From Bacteroides sp. (GTDB lineage Bacteria; Bacteroidota; Bacteroidia; Bacteroidales; Muribaculaceae): a DNA stretch of 64,000 nt. The translations under genes and the position numbers were made by a program. Position 1 is the first letter of the stretch; each line of letters starts with the position of its first letter. This document shows positions 1 through 8,666 of this stretch, piece after piece. The DNA lies in assembly GCA_023666835.1 (NCBI GenBank), contig JAMPBJ010000002.1, positions 124,001 through 188,000 on the forward strand, written 5' to 3'. Below the pieces are notes generated by a model. That model saw only the letters and a list, made by a program, of their open reading frames with translations. It made no database searches and had not been told where the DNA came from.

Positions 1-2568
1 CCGATACCGGTGCTCCGCTGGGCCACCGGACAGCATCTTGACCAAAATCTGCTCCAGATGCAGCTGCCGCTTTATGAGTCGATCATGTCGCGCACGGCCT
101 CCGATCAAAACACTTTGATAGCAAGTGGTGATGTGCTGCTTCGTGCCGGTGAACCCATCAACGAAGTGCCGCAGGCCGATGTGGTGTGCTATGGTATTTG
201 GGCCGAACCTCACCAGGCATCGCATCATGGAGTTTTCATGCTCCGTCGCGACGATCCCCATCGTCTCGACTACATGCTTCAAAAGCCTGAAGTCGCAACA
301 CTCAACGACCTTAGCACCACTCATTACTATATGATGGATATTGGTCTTTGGATTCTCAGTGACCGCGCTGTAGAACTGCTCCGACGCCGATCCACCAACC
401 TGAACAATGGCAAACTGAAACGCTATGATCTCTACTCGGAGTTCGGATGCGCTCTGGGCAACAATCCCACCATCATCGATCCCGAATTGAATTCTCTATC
501 GGTGGCCGTAGTGGCTCTTCCCAAAGGTGAATTCTACCATTTCGGCACCACACGCGAACTGCTTCAATCGACTCTGTCTCTTCAAAACCGTGTGGTCGAC
601 CAACGACGGATTCTCCTCAACAAAGCTAAGCCACATCCGTCGATTTTCACTCAAAACGCATTGATCTCCTATACCTTTACGGCTGATAATCGCGATATCT
701 GGATTGAAAACAGTGTGGTAAGCGATAAATGGCAACTGACCCAATGCAATGTCGTCACCGGTGTGCCCGACAATGATTGGGATCTAATGCTCGTGCCGGG
801 AGTGTGTCTCGACATTCAGCCTGTGGGCGAAGGATCGGATATGGTGGTTCACGTTTATGGCTACGACGATGCAATGCGTGGCTTGCTGTCTGATGATTCC
901 ACATTGTTTATGGGGCGTCCGGTTACGCAGTGGTTTGCCGACCGCAAAATTGAAATGCTTCCTGATTGCGACATACAATCCGCTCCTCTGTTTCCCGTCA
1001 CGTCCGACATGCACCAGACAGAGGTTCTGGCAAAATGGATGACCGGCTCCGAAATAACCGATGAAGGACGCGATCTTTGGCTCAAACTTCCACGACTTTC
1101 AGCCGACGAAATCAGTGCCCGCGTTTCTCTTCCACGCATGTTTGCGAGCCGTCGCCGATTCATGGAGCAAAACATATCGACGCTGGCTCGTAACCACGAG
1201 CGAAGCGTGTTCTATCAGCTCGATCTCGATCATCTTTGCCATCTGGCCAACGATATGGACACCCCGTTGCCCGATGTGCTTCCCGATGATGCCAATCTCA
1301 TCAACCGTATGCGCAACCGCATGTTGCGGGCTACGGCTTTGAACCTAAAAGGTGATCCCCGATCTAAAGAAGAGGAGCGACATGCCTTCGAACTTTTGTC
1401 GGGAGGCATTCTTTCAACGCTCGATACTTCGTCGGCTAACCCGCGACTCGACGTCTACCGCGATCAGATCGTGTGGGGTCGAAGCCCGGTGCGCATTGAT
1501 CTTGCCGGAGGCTGGACCGACACGCCCCCATACTCGGTGGTGTGCGGCGGCAATGTGGTCAACACTGCTATCGAACTTAACGGTCAACCACCGCTCCAGG
1601 TGTTTGTGAAATCATGCACCGAACCACACATTATCATACGGTCGATTGATCTTGGAGCATCGGAAACGGTGGTCGACTATGACCAACTGACCGATTACAA
1701 CAAAGTGGGTTCGCCGTTCTCACTCCCCAAAGCAGCGCTGTCGCTTTGTGGATTCGCACCGCAGTTTTGTCCGGAGCGATATCCTTCGCTTCGCGACCAA
1801 CTAAAGGCTTTCGGATCAGGAATAGAGATTACACTGTTGTCGGCCATTCCTGCCGGATCCGGACTCGGCACAAGCTCCATACTGGCCGCTACGGTAATAG
1901 CTGCCTTAGCCGATTTCTGCTCGTTGGCATGGGACACTTCCGAATTGTGCCGACGCACTCTCGCTCTCGAACAGATACTGACCAGCGGTGGCGGTTGGCA
2001 GGATCAATATGGAGGCATCCTCCAGGGCACCAAACTGCTGCAGACGTCGCCCGGATGGAACCAGGAACCCCGAATCAACTGGCTGCCCGATGGCATTTTC
2101 ACCGATGCTGCAACCGCTACGTGTCACTTGTTGTACTACACCGGCATAACCCGTACGGCAAAATCCATATTGGCGGAAATTGTAAAACGTATGTATCTCA
2201 ATTCATCCGAGAATCTCGAGCTGCTTGACTCTATGCGCAATCATGCAGTCGATATGGCGCGTGCCATACAGCGGCGCGATTTCGATGAATACGGCCGCCT
2301 GCTGGCTCGAACATGGCAACAGAACTGCCGACTCGACAGCGGTACAAATCCGCCAAGCGTTCAGGCTATCATCGACCGCGTGTCGGATCTTCTCCTCGGC
2401 TACAAACTCCCCGGAGCCGGTGGTGGTGGCTATCTATATATGGTGGCCAAAGATGCCGAGGCTGCTTCAAAAGTCAAGAAGATACTTCAGTCTGATCCGG
2501 TCAATTCATGCGCCCGCTTTGTGGATATGTCCATATCCACAACCGGATTGCAGGTGTCGCGCTCGTAG
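1..2568 (+). CDS. fkp: Bifunctional fucokinase / fucose-1-phosphate guanylyltransferase, 5' end outside window
   Basis: Converts L-fucose to fucose-1-phosphate and then GDP-fucose for fucosylated surface glycans. The reading frame is open from base 1, so the gene starts outside the window; about 855 residues are visible of the roughly 950 usual for Bacteroides Fkp. The N-terminal half is the guanylyltransferase domain. The C-terminal half is a GHMP kinase: its entry motif WGRSPVRIDLAGGWTDTPP lies near visible residue 490, the ATP-binding loop PAGSGLGTSS near 617 and the C-terminal LPGAGGGG motif near 802. The stop is 5 bases from the end of the convergent gene at 2574. No signal peptide is expected for this cytoplasmic enzyme, and none can be judged because the start is missing. 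Confidence 0.95.
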   Translation, partial: PIPVLRWATGQHLDQNLLQMQLPLYESIMSRTASDQNTLIASGDVLLRAGEPINEVPQADVVCYGIWAEPHQASHHGVFMLRRDDPHRLDYMLQKPEVATLNDLSTTHYYMMDIGLWILSDRAVELLRRRSTNLNNGKLKRYDLYSEFGCALGNNPTIIDPELNSLSVAVVALPKGEFYHFGTTRELLQSTLSLQNRVVDQRRILLNKAKPHPSIFTQNALISYTFTADNRDIWIENSVVSDKWQLTQCNVVTGVPDNDWDLMLVPGVCLDIQPVGEGSDMVVHVYGYDDAMRGLLSDDSTLFMGRPVTQWFADRKIEMLPDCDIQSAPLFPVTSDMHQTEVLAKWMTGSEITDEGRDLWLKLPRLSADEISARVSLPRMFASRRRFMEQNISTLARNHERSVFYQLDLDHLCHLANDMDTPLPDVLPDDANLINRMRNRMLRATALNLKGDPRSKEEERHAFELLSGGILSTLDTSSANPRLDVYRDQIVWGRSPVRIDLAGGWTDTPPYSVVCGGNVVNTAIELNGQPPLQVFVKSCTEPHIIIRSIDLGASETVVDYDQLTDYNKVGSPFSLPKAALSLCGFAPQFCPERYPSLRDQLKAFGSGIEITLLSAIPAGSGLGTSSILAATVIAALADFCSLAWDTSELCRRTLALEQILTSGGGWQDQYGGILQGTKLLQTSPGWNQEPRINWLPDGIFTDAATATCHLLYYTGITRTAKSILAEIVKRMYLNSSENLELLDSMRNHAVDMARAIQRRDFDEYGRLLARTWQQNCRLDSGTNPPSVQAIIDRVSDLLLGYKLPGAGGGGYLYMVAKDAEAASKVKKILQSDPVNSCARFVDMSISTTGLQVSRS

Positions 2569-2573
2569 AGGTC

Positions 2574-2900
2574 TTAAAACATGCACAAATCGCCCTTGAT
2601 GACTTTGTCATTTTCGATAGCGATGCGATAGTATACAATGTTGCCCCCTTGATTGAGACGAATCAGTAATTGCCCGGTACCATTGCTTCCCATTTCAGCC
2701 TTGACTGAGCTGCTGGTTTTGCGTATTGTCTCAAATTTACCACGGATATAATCTATATATCCTTGATAATCGAGAGAGTTGTAGGACCATTGCGAATCGT
2801 ATATAAACTTGGGTGACAGGTGTTTTATGATCAGTTCCGGATTTAGAGTGTTCCATGCCTCTGTAATATCCGTAAGGATTTCTATGTTCTTTTCGTTCAT
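2574..2900 (-). CDS. Small NTF2/SnoaL-like protein
   Basis: A 108-residue protein with the size and pattern of a single NTF2-like cone fold: an N-terminal amphipathic helix (ILTDITEAWNTLNPE), a segment resembling the usual position-specific region (LSPKFIYDSQW), then alternating strands (GQLLIRLNQGG, YYRIAIENDKV). Such proteins are ligand-binding domains or small enzymes, and no substrate can be read from this sequence. It has no signal peptide, so it is probably cytoplasmic. It converges on fkp with only 5 bases between stops and lies downstream of tsaB. The fold assignment is by pattern only. Confidence 0.7.
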   Translation of the reverse strand: MNEKNIEILTDITEAWNTLNPELIIKHLSPKFIYDSQWSYNSLDYQGYIDYIRGKFETIRKTSSSVKAEMGSNGTGQLLIRLNQGGNIVYYRIAIENDKVIKGDLCMF

Positions 2901-2937
2901 GATATTGGATATTGAATATTATTAGCAGGAAAAAGTG

Positions 2938-2955
2938 TTAGACACACTCTTATTT
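2938..2955. repeat. Solo copy of TTAGACACACTC end motif
   Basis: TTAGACACACTCTTATTT matches the right end of the MITE-like element at 43652-43669 in 17 of 18 bases, and includes the same TTA just outside the GAGTGTGTC-type end. No partner end is visible nearby, so this may be a remnant or a solo end. Related sequences occur at 3706-3720 and 63564-63580. Confidence 0.45.
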
Positions 2956-2992
2956 ATCACCTCGGAGATGGAATGCAGTATGGAACAGACTT

Positions 2993-3691
2993 TTAGCAGA
3001 ACGGCAATTTGGGCTTCGTTGCCTGAAATGATTTCAGATAGTTGGGAGTGGAGTAGGCAAGGTCGATAAATTTGCGTTGCATGTAGTCTCTTTCGGCAAG
3101 GGCAATCATGTCGGTGGCAAGCGGATGAATGCCGTCAATGAATCTGGCGTTGGGTGAAGTGATCACTTCGCGTGCCTTATTGCTACCATTGCCGAAAAAC
3201 AGCACGGTCGACTTTGCAAGATATTCGTCGTAGGGGAGAGGCTGCTCGGTCAGTATCAATGGTTGAGGGGCAATCAATGGCTGAAGCGACATGTCGTAGA
3301 GGGCGGTATACACTTCCATTCGGCGTGCATCGATCATCGGAGCAAACAGTGTGTCAGGTTCAACATCCTGTGAAAACATCACGCTGACTGCCATGAGCTG
3401 CAACGTGTCGACTCCGATCAGGGGCACATCGAGCGCAAACGCAAGTCCTTTGGCTTCCGACAGACCTATGCGTAGACCCGTGTAGCTACCCGGACCCATG
3501 CTGACGGCCACTGCATCGATTTTCATCTCATGGTCAGAGGCGTGATCGAGACATCGTTTGATGAATCCACTGAGCACTGCAGCGTGGTTTTGCCCCTGGA
3601 AATCTTCGAAGTGGCAGAGGATCATTCCCTCGGCGGTGAGAGCCACTGAGCATACGTTGGTTGATGTCTCGATATTTAAAATTACAGCCAT
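2993..3691 (-). CDS. tsaB: tRNA threonylcarbamoyladenosine biosynthesis protein TsaB
   Basis: Partner of TsaD in making the t6A37 modification of ANN-decoding tRNAs; TsaB is a non-catalytic scaffold with an ASKHA fold. The start is the ATG at 3691 (MAVILNIETSTNVCSVAL), which fits the family N-terminus; a longer reading frame to 3754 adds 21 residues unlike the family. The result is 232 residues, the usual length. The conserved GPGSYTGLRIGLSEAKGLA segment is present near residues 70-90. It is divergent from yicC with about 100 bases between starts. A possible minus-strand -7 box (CAAAATTA on the plus strand, 3730-3737) lies upstream. Confidence 0.93.
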   Translation of the reverse strand: MAVILNIETSTNVCSVALTAEGMILCHFEDFQGQNHAAVLSGFIKRCLDHASDHEMKIDAVAVSMGPGSYTGLRIGLSEAKGLAFALDVPLIGVDTLQLMAVSVMFSQDVEPDTLFAPMIDARRMEVYTALYDMSLQPLIAPQPLILTEQPLPYDEYLAKSTVLFFGNGSNKAREVITSPNARFIDGIHPLATDMIALAERDYMQRKFIDLAYSTPNYLKSFQATKPKLPFC

Positions 3692-3705
3692 GTGAATCGA
3701 TGTTT

Positions 3706-3720
3706 TTAGAGAGTGTCTAA
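3706..3720. repeat. Variant copy of GAGTGTGTCTAA motif
   Basis: TTAGAGAGTGTCTAA resembles the left end of the element at 43544 (TTAGAGTGTGTCTAA) with two mismatches. It lies 15 bases upstream of the tsaB start. No matching opposite end is seen within several hundred bases, so it could be a remnant, a regulatory site or chance. Confidence 0.3.
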
Positions 3721-3760
3721 ATTTTTGGGCAAAATTAGTGAAAATCACCCGCAATATCGT

Positions 3761-3768
3761 TAACTTTG
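3761..3768 (+). promoter_or_regulatory. Probable -7 box of yicC operon
   Basis: TAACTTTG matches the Bacteroidetes -7 consensus TAnnTTTG and lies 25 bases upstream of the yicC start. No TTTG -33 box lies at the usual 19-21 base spacing, so support is partial. Confidence 0.45.
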
Positions 3769-3793
3769 TATCGAAATTTGTAATACTTCCCGA

Positions 3794-4672
3794 ATGCTCT
3801 TATCGATGACCGGGTTCGGCAAAGCCATGGCTGAGCTACCCAATAGGAAAATCACAGTTGAAATAAAATCGCTCAACAGTAAGCAACTGGATTTGTCAAT
3901 GCGCTTGTCTGCAATTTTTCGCGAGAAGGAAATGGAGATGCGCAATTATGTGGCTCGAAACCTTGAGCGTGGCAAAGTGGAAGCCAATATATTCATCGAA
4001 TCCACCGGAACTGAATCGGCAGTGCAGCTCAATCTTCCTCTTTTGGAAGAGTATAAGAAACAAATCATGCAAATGGCCGGCGCTCTGGATATTCCCGAGC
4101 CGGCTGACTGGTATTCAGTGCTTCTCCGCATGCCTGATGCCATGAAGAGCGACTCCGGGTCTCAGGCTGCTGATGAGACCGACTTCGAAGCCGTATCCAA
4201 GGCCCTTGCAGAGGCCGTGGAGCATCTGCTGGATCATCGCCGTGCCGAGGGTAAAAAGTTGGAAGATTTCTTTGCTCTGCGCATAGGCCGCATACGTGAC
4301 CTGTTAGCCCAGATACCTCAGTATGAAACTCAGCGCGTGGAGCACATAAGATCGCGTATCGAGGATCATCTTTCAAGTTTGCCGGCAGTCGACTATGACC
4401 GCTCGCGCCTCGAGCAGGAAATGATTTTCTACATAGAAAAACTCGACATCAACGAGGAGAAACAGCGACTGGCTCAGCATCTCGACTATTTTATAGAGAC
4501 CATGAACGGCAATCGTGGCCAGGGCAAGAAACTCGGATTCATAGCCCAGGAGATGGGTCGCGAAATCAACACGCTCGGTTCGAAAAGCAATCATGCCGAC
4601 ATGCAGCGGCTTGTGGTCAAGATGAAAGACGAACTCGAGCAGATCAAAGAGCAGGTGCTCAATGTCATGTGA
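3794..4672 (+). CDS. yicC: YicC/YloC family endoribonuclease
   Basis: A 292-residue cytoplasmic protein with the family N-terminus MLLSMTGFGKA and the C-terminal DUF1732 region, including LSSLPAVDYDRSRLEQE, DINEEKQRL and the highly conserved GQGKKLGFIAQEMGREINT near residues 240-260. Family members are hexameric endoribonucleases; the E. coli protein has been linked to small-RNA decay. The start at 3794 gives the standard family beginning. It leads a rightward run with gmk, nadD, DUF5063 and the M18 peptidase. The yicC-gmk pairing is common across bacteria and supports both calls. Confidence 0.93.
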   Translation: MLLSMTGFGKAMAELPNRKITVEIKSLNSKQLDLSMRLSAIFREKEMEMRNYVARNLERGKVEANIFIESTGTESAVQLNLPLLEEYKKQIMQMAGALDIPEPADWYSVLLRMPDAMKSDSGSQAADETDFEAVSKALAEAVEHLLDHRRAEGKKLEDFFALRIGRIRDLLAQIPQYETQRVEHIRSRIEDHLSSLPAVDYDRSRLEQEMIFYIEKLDINEEKQRLAQHLDYFIETMNGNRGQGKKLGFIAQEMGREINTLGSKSNHADMQRLVVKMKDELEQIKEQVLNVM

Positions 4673-4694
4673 TCGAAATAAAAAAAGACATTAT

Positions 4695-5267
4695 ATGAAA
4701 CGCGGACGTATCATCATCATTTCAGCTCCAAGCGGGTGCGGAAAATCAACTATAATCAAGGCCATTATGAATCGGGGGAATGTCGATATGCAGTTCTCTG
4801 TTTCGGCCACCAACCGCAGCCCACGCGAAGGTGAGGAGAATGGTGTCAGCTATCATTTCCTGACCGATGAGGAATTTCGCCGCGCCATCGCCGACGATGC
4901 TTTCATTGAATTTGAAGAAGTTTATCCCGGTAGGTTCTATGGCACGCTGAAAAGCGAGGTGCGTCAGCGTCTCGATGATGGAGTGAATGTGGTGCTCGAT
5001 ATAGATGTAAAAGGCGGCGTGAGAGTCAAAAAAATGTTTGGGTCGGATGCTCTCGCTATATTCATTATGCCTCCGAGTGTCGAAGAGCTTCGCCGCCGAT
5101 TGGAAAGTCGCGCCACGGATTCTCAAGAACAGATCGATCAGCGTGTGAGCAAAGCCGAATACGAAATAGGATTTGCTCCGCAATATGATGTCCGCATCGT
5201 AAACGACAATCTCGAAGAGACCGTTGACCAAACCGAGAAGATCATCATGGATTTTCTAAACAAGTGA
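4695..5267 (+). CDS. gmk: Guanylate kinase
   Basis: Phosphorylates GMP to GDP with ATP in purine nucleotide synthesis. The chosen start, ATG 4695, gives MKRGRIIIISAPSGCGKST and a 190-residue protein of normal size; a longer frame from 4662 overlaps the end of yicC and adds 11 untypical residues. The P-loop SAPSGCGKST lies at residues 9-18. GMP-binding signals follow: SATNRSPREGE and the acidic EFEEVYPGRFYGT stretch, then the DIDVKGGVRVKK motif. It sits 22 bases downstream of yicC and 16 bases upstream of nadD, consistent with one transcript. Confidence 0.96.
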   Translation: MKRGRIIIISAPSGCGKSTIIKAIMNRGNVDMQFSVSATNRSPREGEENGVSYHFLTDEEFRRAIADDAFIEFEEVYPGRFYGTLKSEVRQRLDDGVNVVLDIDVKGGVRVKKMFGSDALAIFIMPPSVEELRRRLESRATDSQEQIDQRVSKAEYEIGFAPQYDVRIVNDNLEETVDQTEKIIMDFLNK

Positions 5268-5283
5268 TCCTCTTCCCGGAGTC

Positions 5284-5883
5284 ATGACTGCTGAGCGAAA
5301 ACATTACAGGAAAACCATTGGTGTGCTTGGTGGAACGTTCAACCCCGTGCACTGTGGACACATCATGCTTGCGAGCTATCTTGCACAGTTTGCTGATGTT
5401 GATGAGGTTTGGCTCATGCTTTCACCCGCCAATCCGCTGAAAGTCCACGACGACAGTGTCACTGATGCTGATCGCTGTCATATGCTGCAACTGGCTCTTG
5501 AACCGTACTCTTACCTTCAGCCGTGCTTCATCGAACATGAAATGCCTCGGCCATCATACACCATAAATTCGTTGAACCGACTGTCTGAATTATATCCCGA
5601 CTGTAGGTTCAGACTTATTATGGGCTCTGACAATTGGTTGATATTCAATCAATGGCGCGACTATGAAAAGATAACCAAACATTTCTCTCCGATTGTGTAC
5701 CCACGTCCGGGATATGATGTTGATGCCGGTTCGTTGCCCCAGGGTGTGGATTATGTCAAAGCACCTGAAATCGAACTGTCTTCATCGTTCATACGTTGTT
5801 CTATTGCCGAGGGCAAAGACATGCGTGCTTTTCTGCCCGAAGGAGTCGGAAAATATATTGCCGACCATCATTTGTATGTTTAA
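5284..5883 (+). CDS. nadD: Nicotinate-nucleotide adenylyltransferase
   Basis: Makes deamido-NAD from nicotinate mononucleotide and ATP in NAD biosynthesis. The 199-residue protein has the nucleotidyltransferase motif GGTFNPVHCGHIMLA near residues 15-29, the substrate-binding LMLSPANPLK segment, the MGSDNWLIFNQW region and the C-terminal SSSFIR motif corresponding to the ISSTxIR ATP-binding signature. It follows gmk by 16 bases. Confidence 0.95.
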   Translation: MTAERKHYRKTIGVLGGTFNPVHCGHIMLASYLAQFADVDEVWLMLSPANPLKVHDDSVTDADRCHMLQLALEPYSYLQPCFIEHEMPRPSYTINSLNRLSELYPDCRFRLIMGSDNWLIFNQWRDYEKITKHFSPIVYPRPGYDVDAGSLPQGVDYVKAPEIELSSSFIRCSIAEGKDMRAFLPEGVGKYIADHHLYV

Positions 5884-5902
5884 ATTGTAAAAACAGACTG
5901 TT

Positions 5903-6394
5903 ATGTCAATTTCGCCTAATTCCTTAGCTTTTATAGGCCTTTGCAACGAATATTGTCGGGCGGTGGAACGCGTGGCTGAAACCGAGCTTGTCGACTTCGT
6001 CAAGGAGATGCTGCGCTTGCTCCCCAGAATTTATATTGCTGCCACCGACTTGGACCGCGATGAAGATACGGAAATTCCGGTAGATGATATCATGAGCGAG
6101 GAGCAGTATGAGGGCGCACGCAGATCGATGGAGGCATTGTTTGGCCTTGACGACACTTATCTCGAGGTGTTTGAAGAGGATATGAAATATTCCGACACTC
6201 CTATTGGTGCAAGTATTTCAGAAGGCCTTTCCGACCTTTTGCAAGTATTCTACAATATTGTGGAAACTGTTCGCAATGCCATGACGGATACCATCCTCGA
6301 CATCCTTTCATCGGCCCGCTACGATTTCGATACTTATTGGTCGCAGAAGATAGTGAATGTGATGCGCCCACTTAACCAAATATGCTACAAATGA
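5903..6394 (+). CDS. DUF5063 domain protein
   Basis: A 163-residue, strongly acidic, predicted helical cytoplasmic protein that fits DUF5063, a family found mainly in Bacteroidetes and of unknown function. It has a conserved-looking N-terminal helix (FIGLCNEYCRAVERV) and a central EEQYEGARRSMEALFG segment. It has no signal peptide or membrane segment. Its TGA overlaps the ATG of the next gene (ATGA at 6391), so translational coupling with the aminopeptidase is likely. A function cannot be deduced. Confidence 0.8.
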   Translation: MSISPNSLAFIGLCNEYCRAVERVAETELVDFVKEMLRLLPRIYIAATDLDRDEDTEIPVDDIMSEEQYEGARRSMEALFGLDDTYLEVFEEDMKYSDTPIGASISEGLSDLLQVFYNIVETVRNAMTDTILDILSSARYDFDTYWSQKIVNVMRPLNQICYK

Positions 6395-7686
6395 ATACAA
6401 CCGAACTCATTGCCGATCTGATGCATTTTCTGGATGCATCTCCTGTCAATTTTCTTGCGGCCAAAGAGACAACCCGTCGTCTGGACAAGGCGGGATTTGT
6501 TGGCCTCGATCAAGCTGATGCCTGGACTCTGAAGCCCGGTGGCCGATATTATATTACTAAAAACGGATCGGCCGTCGTAGCATTTGTTTGTGGTACAAAA
6601 GGTCCGGAACTCGGCTATAAAATCATCTCGGCTCATAGTGACTCGCCTGGATTCCGAATCAAGCCAAAGGCTGAAATGAAATGCGAAGGCAATATCGTCA
6701 AACTTAACACTGAGGTTTATGGTGGTCCGATACTGTACACGTGGTTCGATCGTCCGTTGTCGATAGCCGGACGCGTGATACTTCGGTCAGCTTCTCCGCT
6801 TCATCCTGATGCGCGGACAGTAATGTTCAATCGTCCGCTCCTGACGATACCTCATTTAGCAATCCACTTCAACCGTGCAGTCAACGAAGGCAATCCGTTG
6901 TCGAAACAAAAGGATATGCTTCCGGTCATTGCCCGGCTCAACGACGATATGGAGAGTGACAATCTGTTGCTCAATCTTGTCGCCGGCGAGCTTGATGTCG
7001 ATGTCGATGATATTCTCGACTTCGATCTTTCGCTCTACGACACTACTCCGGCATGTCTTGTGGGACTCAACGGTGAGTTCCTAACCTCGGGACGTATCGA
7101 TGATCTCAGTATGGTACATGCAGCATTGGTGTCTCTGATCGAAAGTGATAACACCGACATGACACGCGTGATGGCTATCTTCGACAACGAAGAAACCGGA
7201 TCCGGAACCAAACAAGGGGCAGCTTCGCCATTGCTGGTCAATCTGCTCACTCGTATTAATTCATGCATGGGGGGCAATGAAGAGACGCTCATGCGTGGCA
7301 TTGCCAATTCGTTTATGGTGTCGGCCGACAATGCCCACGGACTGCATCCCAACTATGTGGAGCGTCAGGATCCCACTAATCATCCCATACTTGGCAATGG
7401 ACCGGTGATTAAAATCAATGCCAACTGCAAGTATATGACCGATGCCGACAGTGCAGCCACCTTCCGCACCATATGCGAGATGGCCAAAGTGCCGTATCAA
7501 TATTTTGTAAACCACAGCGATGTGGCCGGAGGATCGACACTTGGCAATATACTGACGTCGCAAATCGACCTGCGAGGAGTTGATATGGGAGCAGCTATCT
7601 GGGCTATGCACTCAGTGCGCGAGACAGCTTCTGCCATCGACCATTACTATATTACCAGAGCCTTCACCCAATTCTACAATCTTTGA
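6391..7686 (+). CDS. apeB: M18 family aminopeptidase
   Basis: A dinuclear zinc aminopeptidase of 431 residues, normal for M18 (aspartyl-aminopeptidase type). The metal-site motifs are present: SAHSDSPGFRIKP (histidine ligand), FDNEETGSGT (catalytic and ligand acidic residues), SADNAHGLHPNY and NHSDVAGGSTLGN (C-terminal histidine ligand). The start used is ATG 6391, which overlaps the stop of the DUF5063 gene as ATGA; ATG 6382 would add three residues. It is cytoplasmic with no leader. It is the last gene of the rightward run and is followed by a strong terminator. The apeB symbol is by family resemblance. Confidence 0.92.
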   Translation: MNTTELIADLMHFLDASPVNFLAAKETTRRLDKAGFVGLDQADAWTLKPGGRYYITKNGSAVVAFVCGTKGPELGYKIISAHSDSPGFRIKPKAEMKCEGNIVKLNTEVYGGPILYTWFDRPLSIAGRVILRSASPLHPDARTVMFNRPLLTIPHLAIHFNRAVNEGNPLSKQKDMLPVIARLNDDMESDNLLLNLVAGELDVDVDDILDFDLSLYDTTPACLVGLNGEFLTSGRIDDLSMVHAALVSLIESDNTDMTRVMAIFDNEETGSGTKQGAASPLLVNLLTRINSCMGGNEETLMRGIANSFMVSADNAHGLHPNYVERQDPTNHPILGNGPVIKINANCKYMTDADSAATFRTICEMAKVPYQYFVNHSDVAGGSTLGNILTSQIDLRGVDMGAAIWAMHSVRETASAIDHYYITRAFTQFYNL

Positions 7687-7727
7687 TCATTCCAGCAAAA
7701 TAAAGAAGATAAATATTGCAATACGAT

Positions 7728-7767
7728 AACATCGCCACCGGTTCGAAATGAATTCGGTGGCGATGTT
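7728..7767 (+). terminator. Rho-independent terminator after the M18 peptidase
   Basis: A 13-base perfect inverted repeat (AACATCGCCACCG at 7728-7740, CGGTGGCGATGTT at 7755-7767) with a 14-base loop, followed by CTTTTGTTGTT. It lies 42 bases after the aminopeptidase stop, between convergent units. Confidence 0.85.
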
Positions 7768-7879
7768 CTTTTGTTGTTGGCCGACGGATGGAAACTACAA
7801 AGGCGAAAGCATCAGATGATGCAATCGCCTTCGCTATATGTTGGCGCCGAAGCGCGTAAATGCTTTGGAATGGGGATGA

Positions 7880-8029
7880 TTATTTCAGCACGTCCTTCAC
7901 AGCATCGTTGGGAACCATCTGTTCCTGGAATGTGTAGGCGCCTGTTTTGGGTGATTTGACCACTTTGATAACCTTGCTATAGGTGCGGCCTTCGCCCTTT
8001 TGCAGAGATGCTACGGTTTTCTTTGCCAT
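7880..8029 (-). CDS. DUF4295 domain protein, ribosomal operon
   Basis: A 49-residue basic protein starting MAKKTVASLQKGEGRTYSKV and ending VPNDAVKDVLK. It matches the DUF4295 family, found in Bacteroidetes directly after rpmB and rpmG. It is rich in lysine and has no cysteines. The start lies 12 bases downstream of the rpmG stop. Its position as third gene of a ribosomal protein operon suggests a ribosome-associated role, which is inference; the family has no assigned function known to me. Confidence 0.88.
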   Translation of the reverse strand: MAKKTVASLQKGEGRTYSKVIKVVKSPKTGAYTFQEQMVPNDAVKDVLK

Positions 8030-8041
8030 ATCGTGGTAGTA

Positions 8042-8230
8042 TTATTTGATTTCTTTGTGGATTGTTACTTTCTTCAGGATAGGATTGTATTTCTTGAGCT
8101 CCAGACGCTCAGTGGTGTTTTTGCGGTTTTTGGTTGTGATATAACGAGATGTACCGGGCATGCCACTGGCTTTGTGTTCTGTGCATTCGAGTATTACCTG
8201 CACACGGTTACCTTTAGCTTTCTTTGCCAT
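8042..8230 (-). CDS. rpmG: 50S ribosomal protein L33
   Basis: A 62-residue large-subunit protein with the L33 signature [21 protein letters not shown] and the C-terminal [10 protein letters not shown]. It has only one cysteine (residue 16), so it lacks the paired CxxC motifs of the zinc-binding L33 type and belongs to the zinc-free form. It follows rpmB by 5 bases and precedes the DUF4295 gene. Confidence 0.97.
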   Translation of the reverse strand: MAKKAKGNRVQVILECTEHKASGMPGTSRYITTKNRKNTTERLELKKYNPILKKVTIHKEIK

Positions 8231-8235
8231 CTTGA

Positions 8236-8493
8236 TTAAAATTCTAAATATTTGATTTCAGTTAAATAACCCTTCTTGGCTGCTTCTTTGATAGCGGCGT
8301 CGAGGCCGTTTTTGTTGATAGTACGCAAGCCGTTGGCTGAGATAGTGAGGAGAATCCATGCATCCTGCTCAACCCAGTAGAATTTTTTTGTGAAGAGGTT
8401 GACGTTGAATTTGCGTTTGGTGCGACGCTTTGAGTGGCTGACATTATTGCCCACCATTGCTTTCTTGCCTGTGATCTGACAAATCTTTGACAT
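8236..8493 (-). CDS. rpmB: 50S ribosomal protein L28
   Basis: An 85-residue large-subunit protein with the L28 N-terminus [21 protein letters not shown] and the following [12 protein letters not shown] segment, then [18 protein letters not shown] single cysteine is at residue 5; the four-cysteine zinc version is not present. It is first in the rpmB-rpmG-DUF4295 operon and is preceded by a leader of about 137 bases and a well-formed promoter. Confidence 0.97.
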   Translation of the reverse strand: MSKICQITGKKAMVGNNVSHSKRRTKRKFNVNLFTKKFYWVEQDAWILLTISANGLRTINKNGLDAAIKEAAKKGYLTEIKYLEF

Positions 8494-8634
8494 GGCTGTT
8501 TGGGTGTTACTTAGATCTGTTAATTGTTTCTTCTATTTTACACGAGAGTGTCCATGGCCGCCATCTCAGTCTCATATCACTGCTAAGCGCATCATTTTTA
8601 ACAGCTTTACAGGATGATGCCATGAATCAGAGTG
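8494..8634 (-). promoter_or_regulatory. Leader of the rpmB operon
   Basis: About 137 untranslated bases separate the inferred transcription start from the rpmB ATG. On the minus strand it contains GCATCAT and ATGATGC arms 18 bases apart near 8589-8620, and a smaller ATGGCGGCCAT hairpin. Such a long leader on a ribosomal protein operon could be an autoregulatory site, but no known leader family is recognised. The rest of the gap, 8667-8833, is the 3' side of the porin gene and shows only a short GGCGA/TCGCC hairpin. Confidence 0.4.
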
Positions 8635-8666
8635 CAAAGTAACTAAAAATTTGCGTAATCGCCAAA
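8635..8666 (-). promoter_or_regulatory. Promoter of rpmB-rpmG-DUF4295
   Basis: On the minus strand a TTTG -33 box (8663-8666) is followed after exactly 20 bases by TTACTTTG (8635-8642), one base from the TAnnTTTG -7 consensus. Confidence 0.65.
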
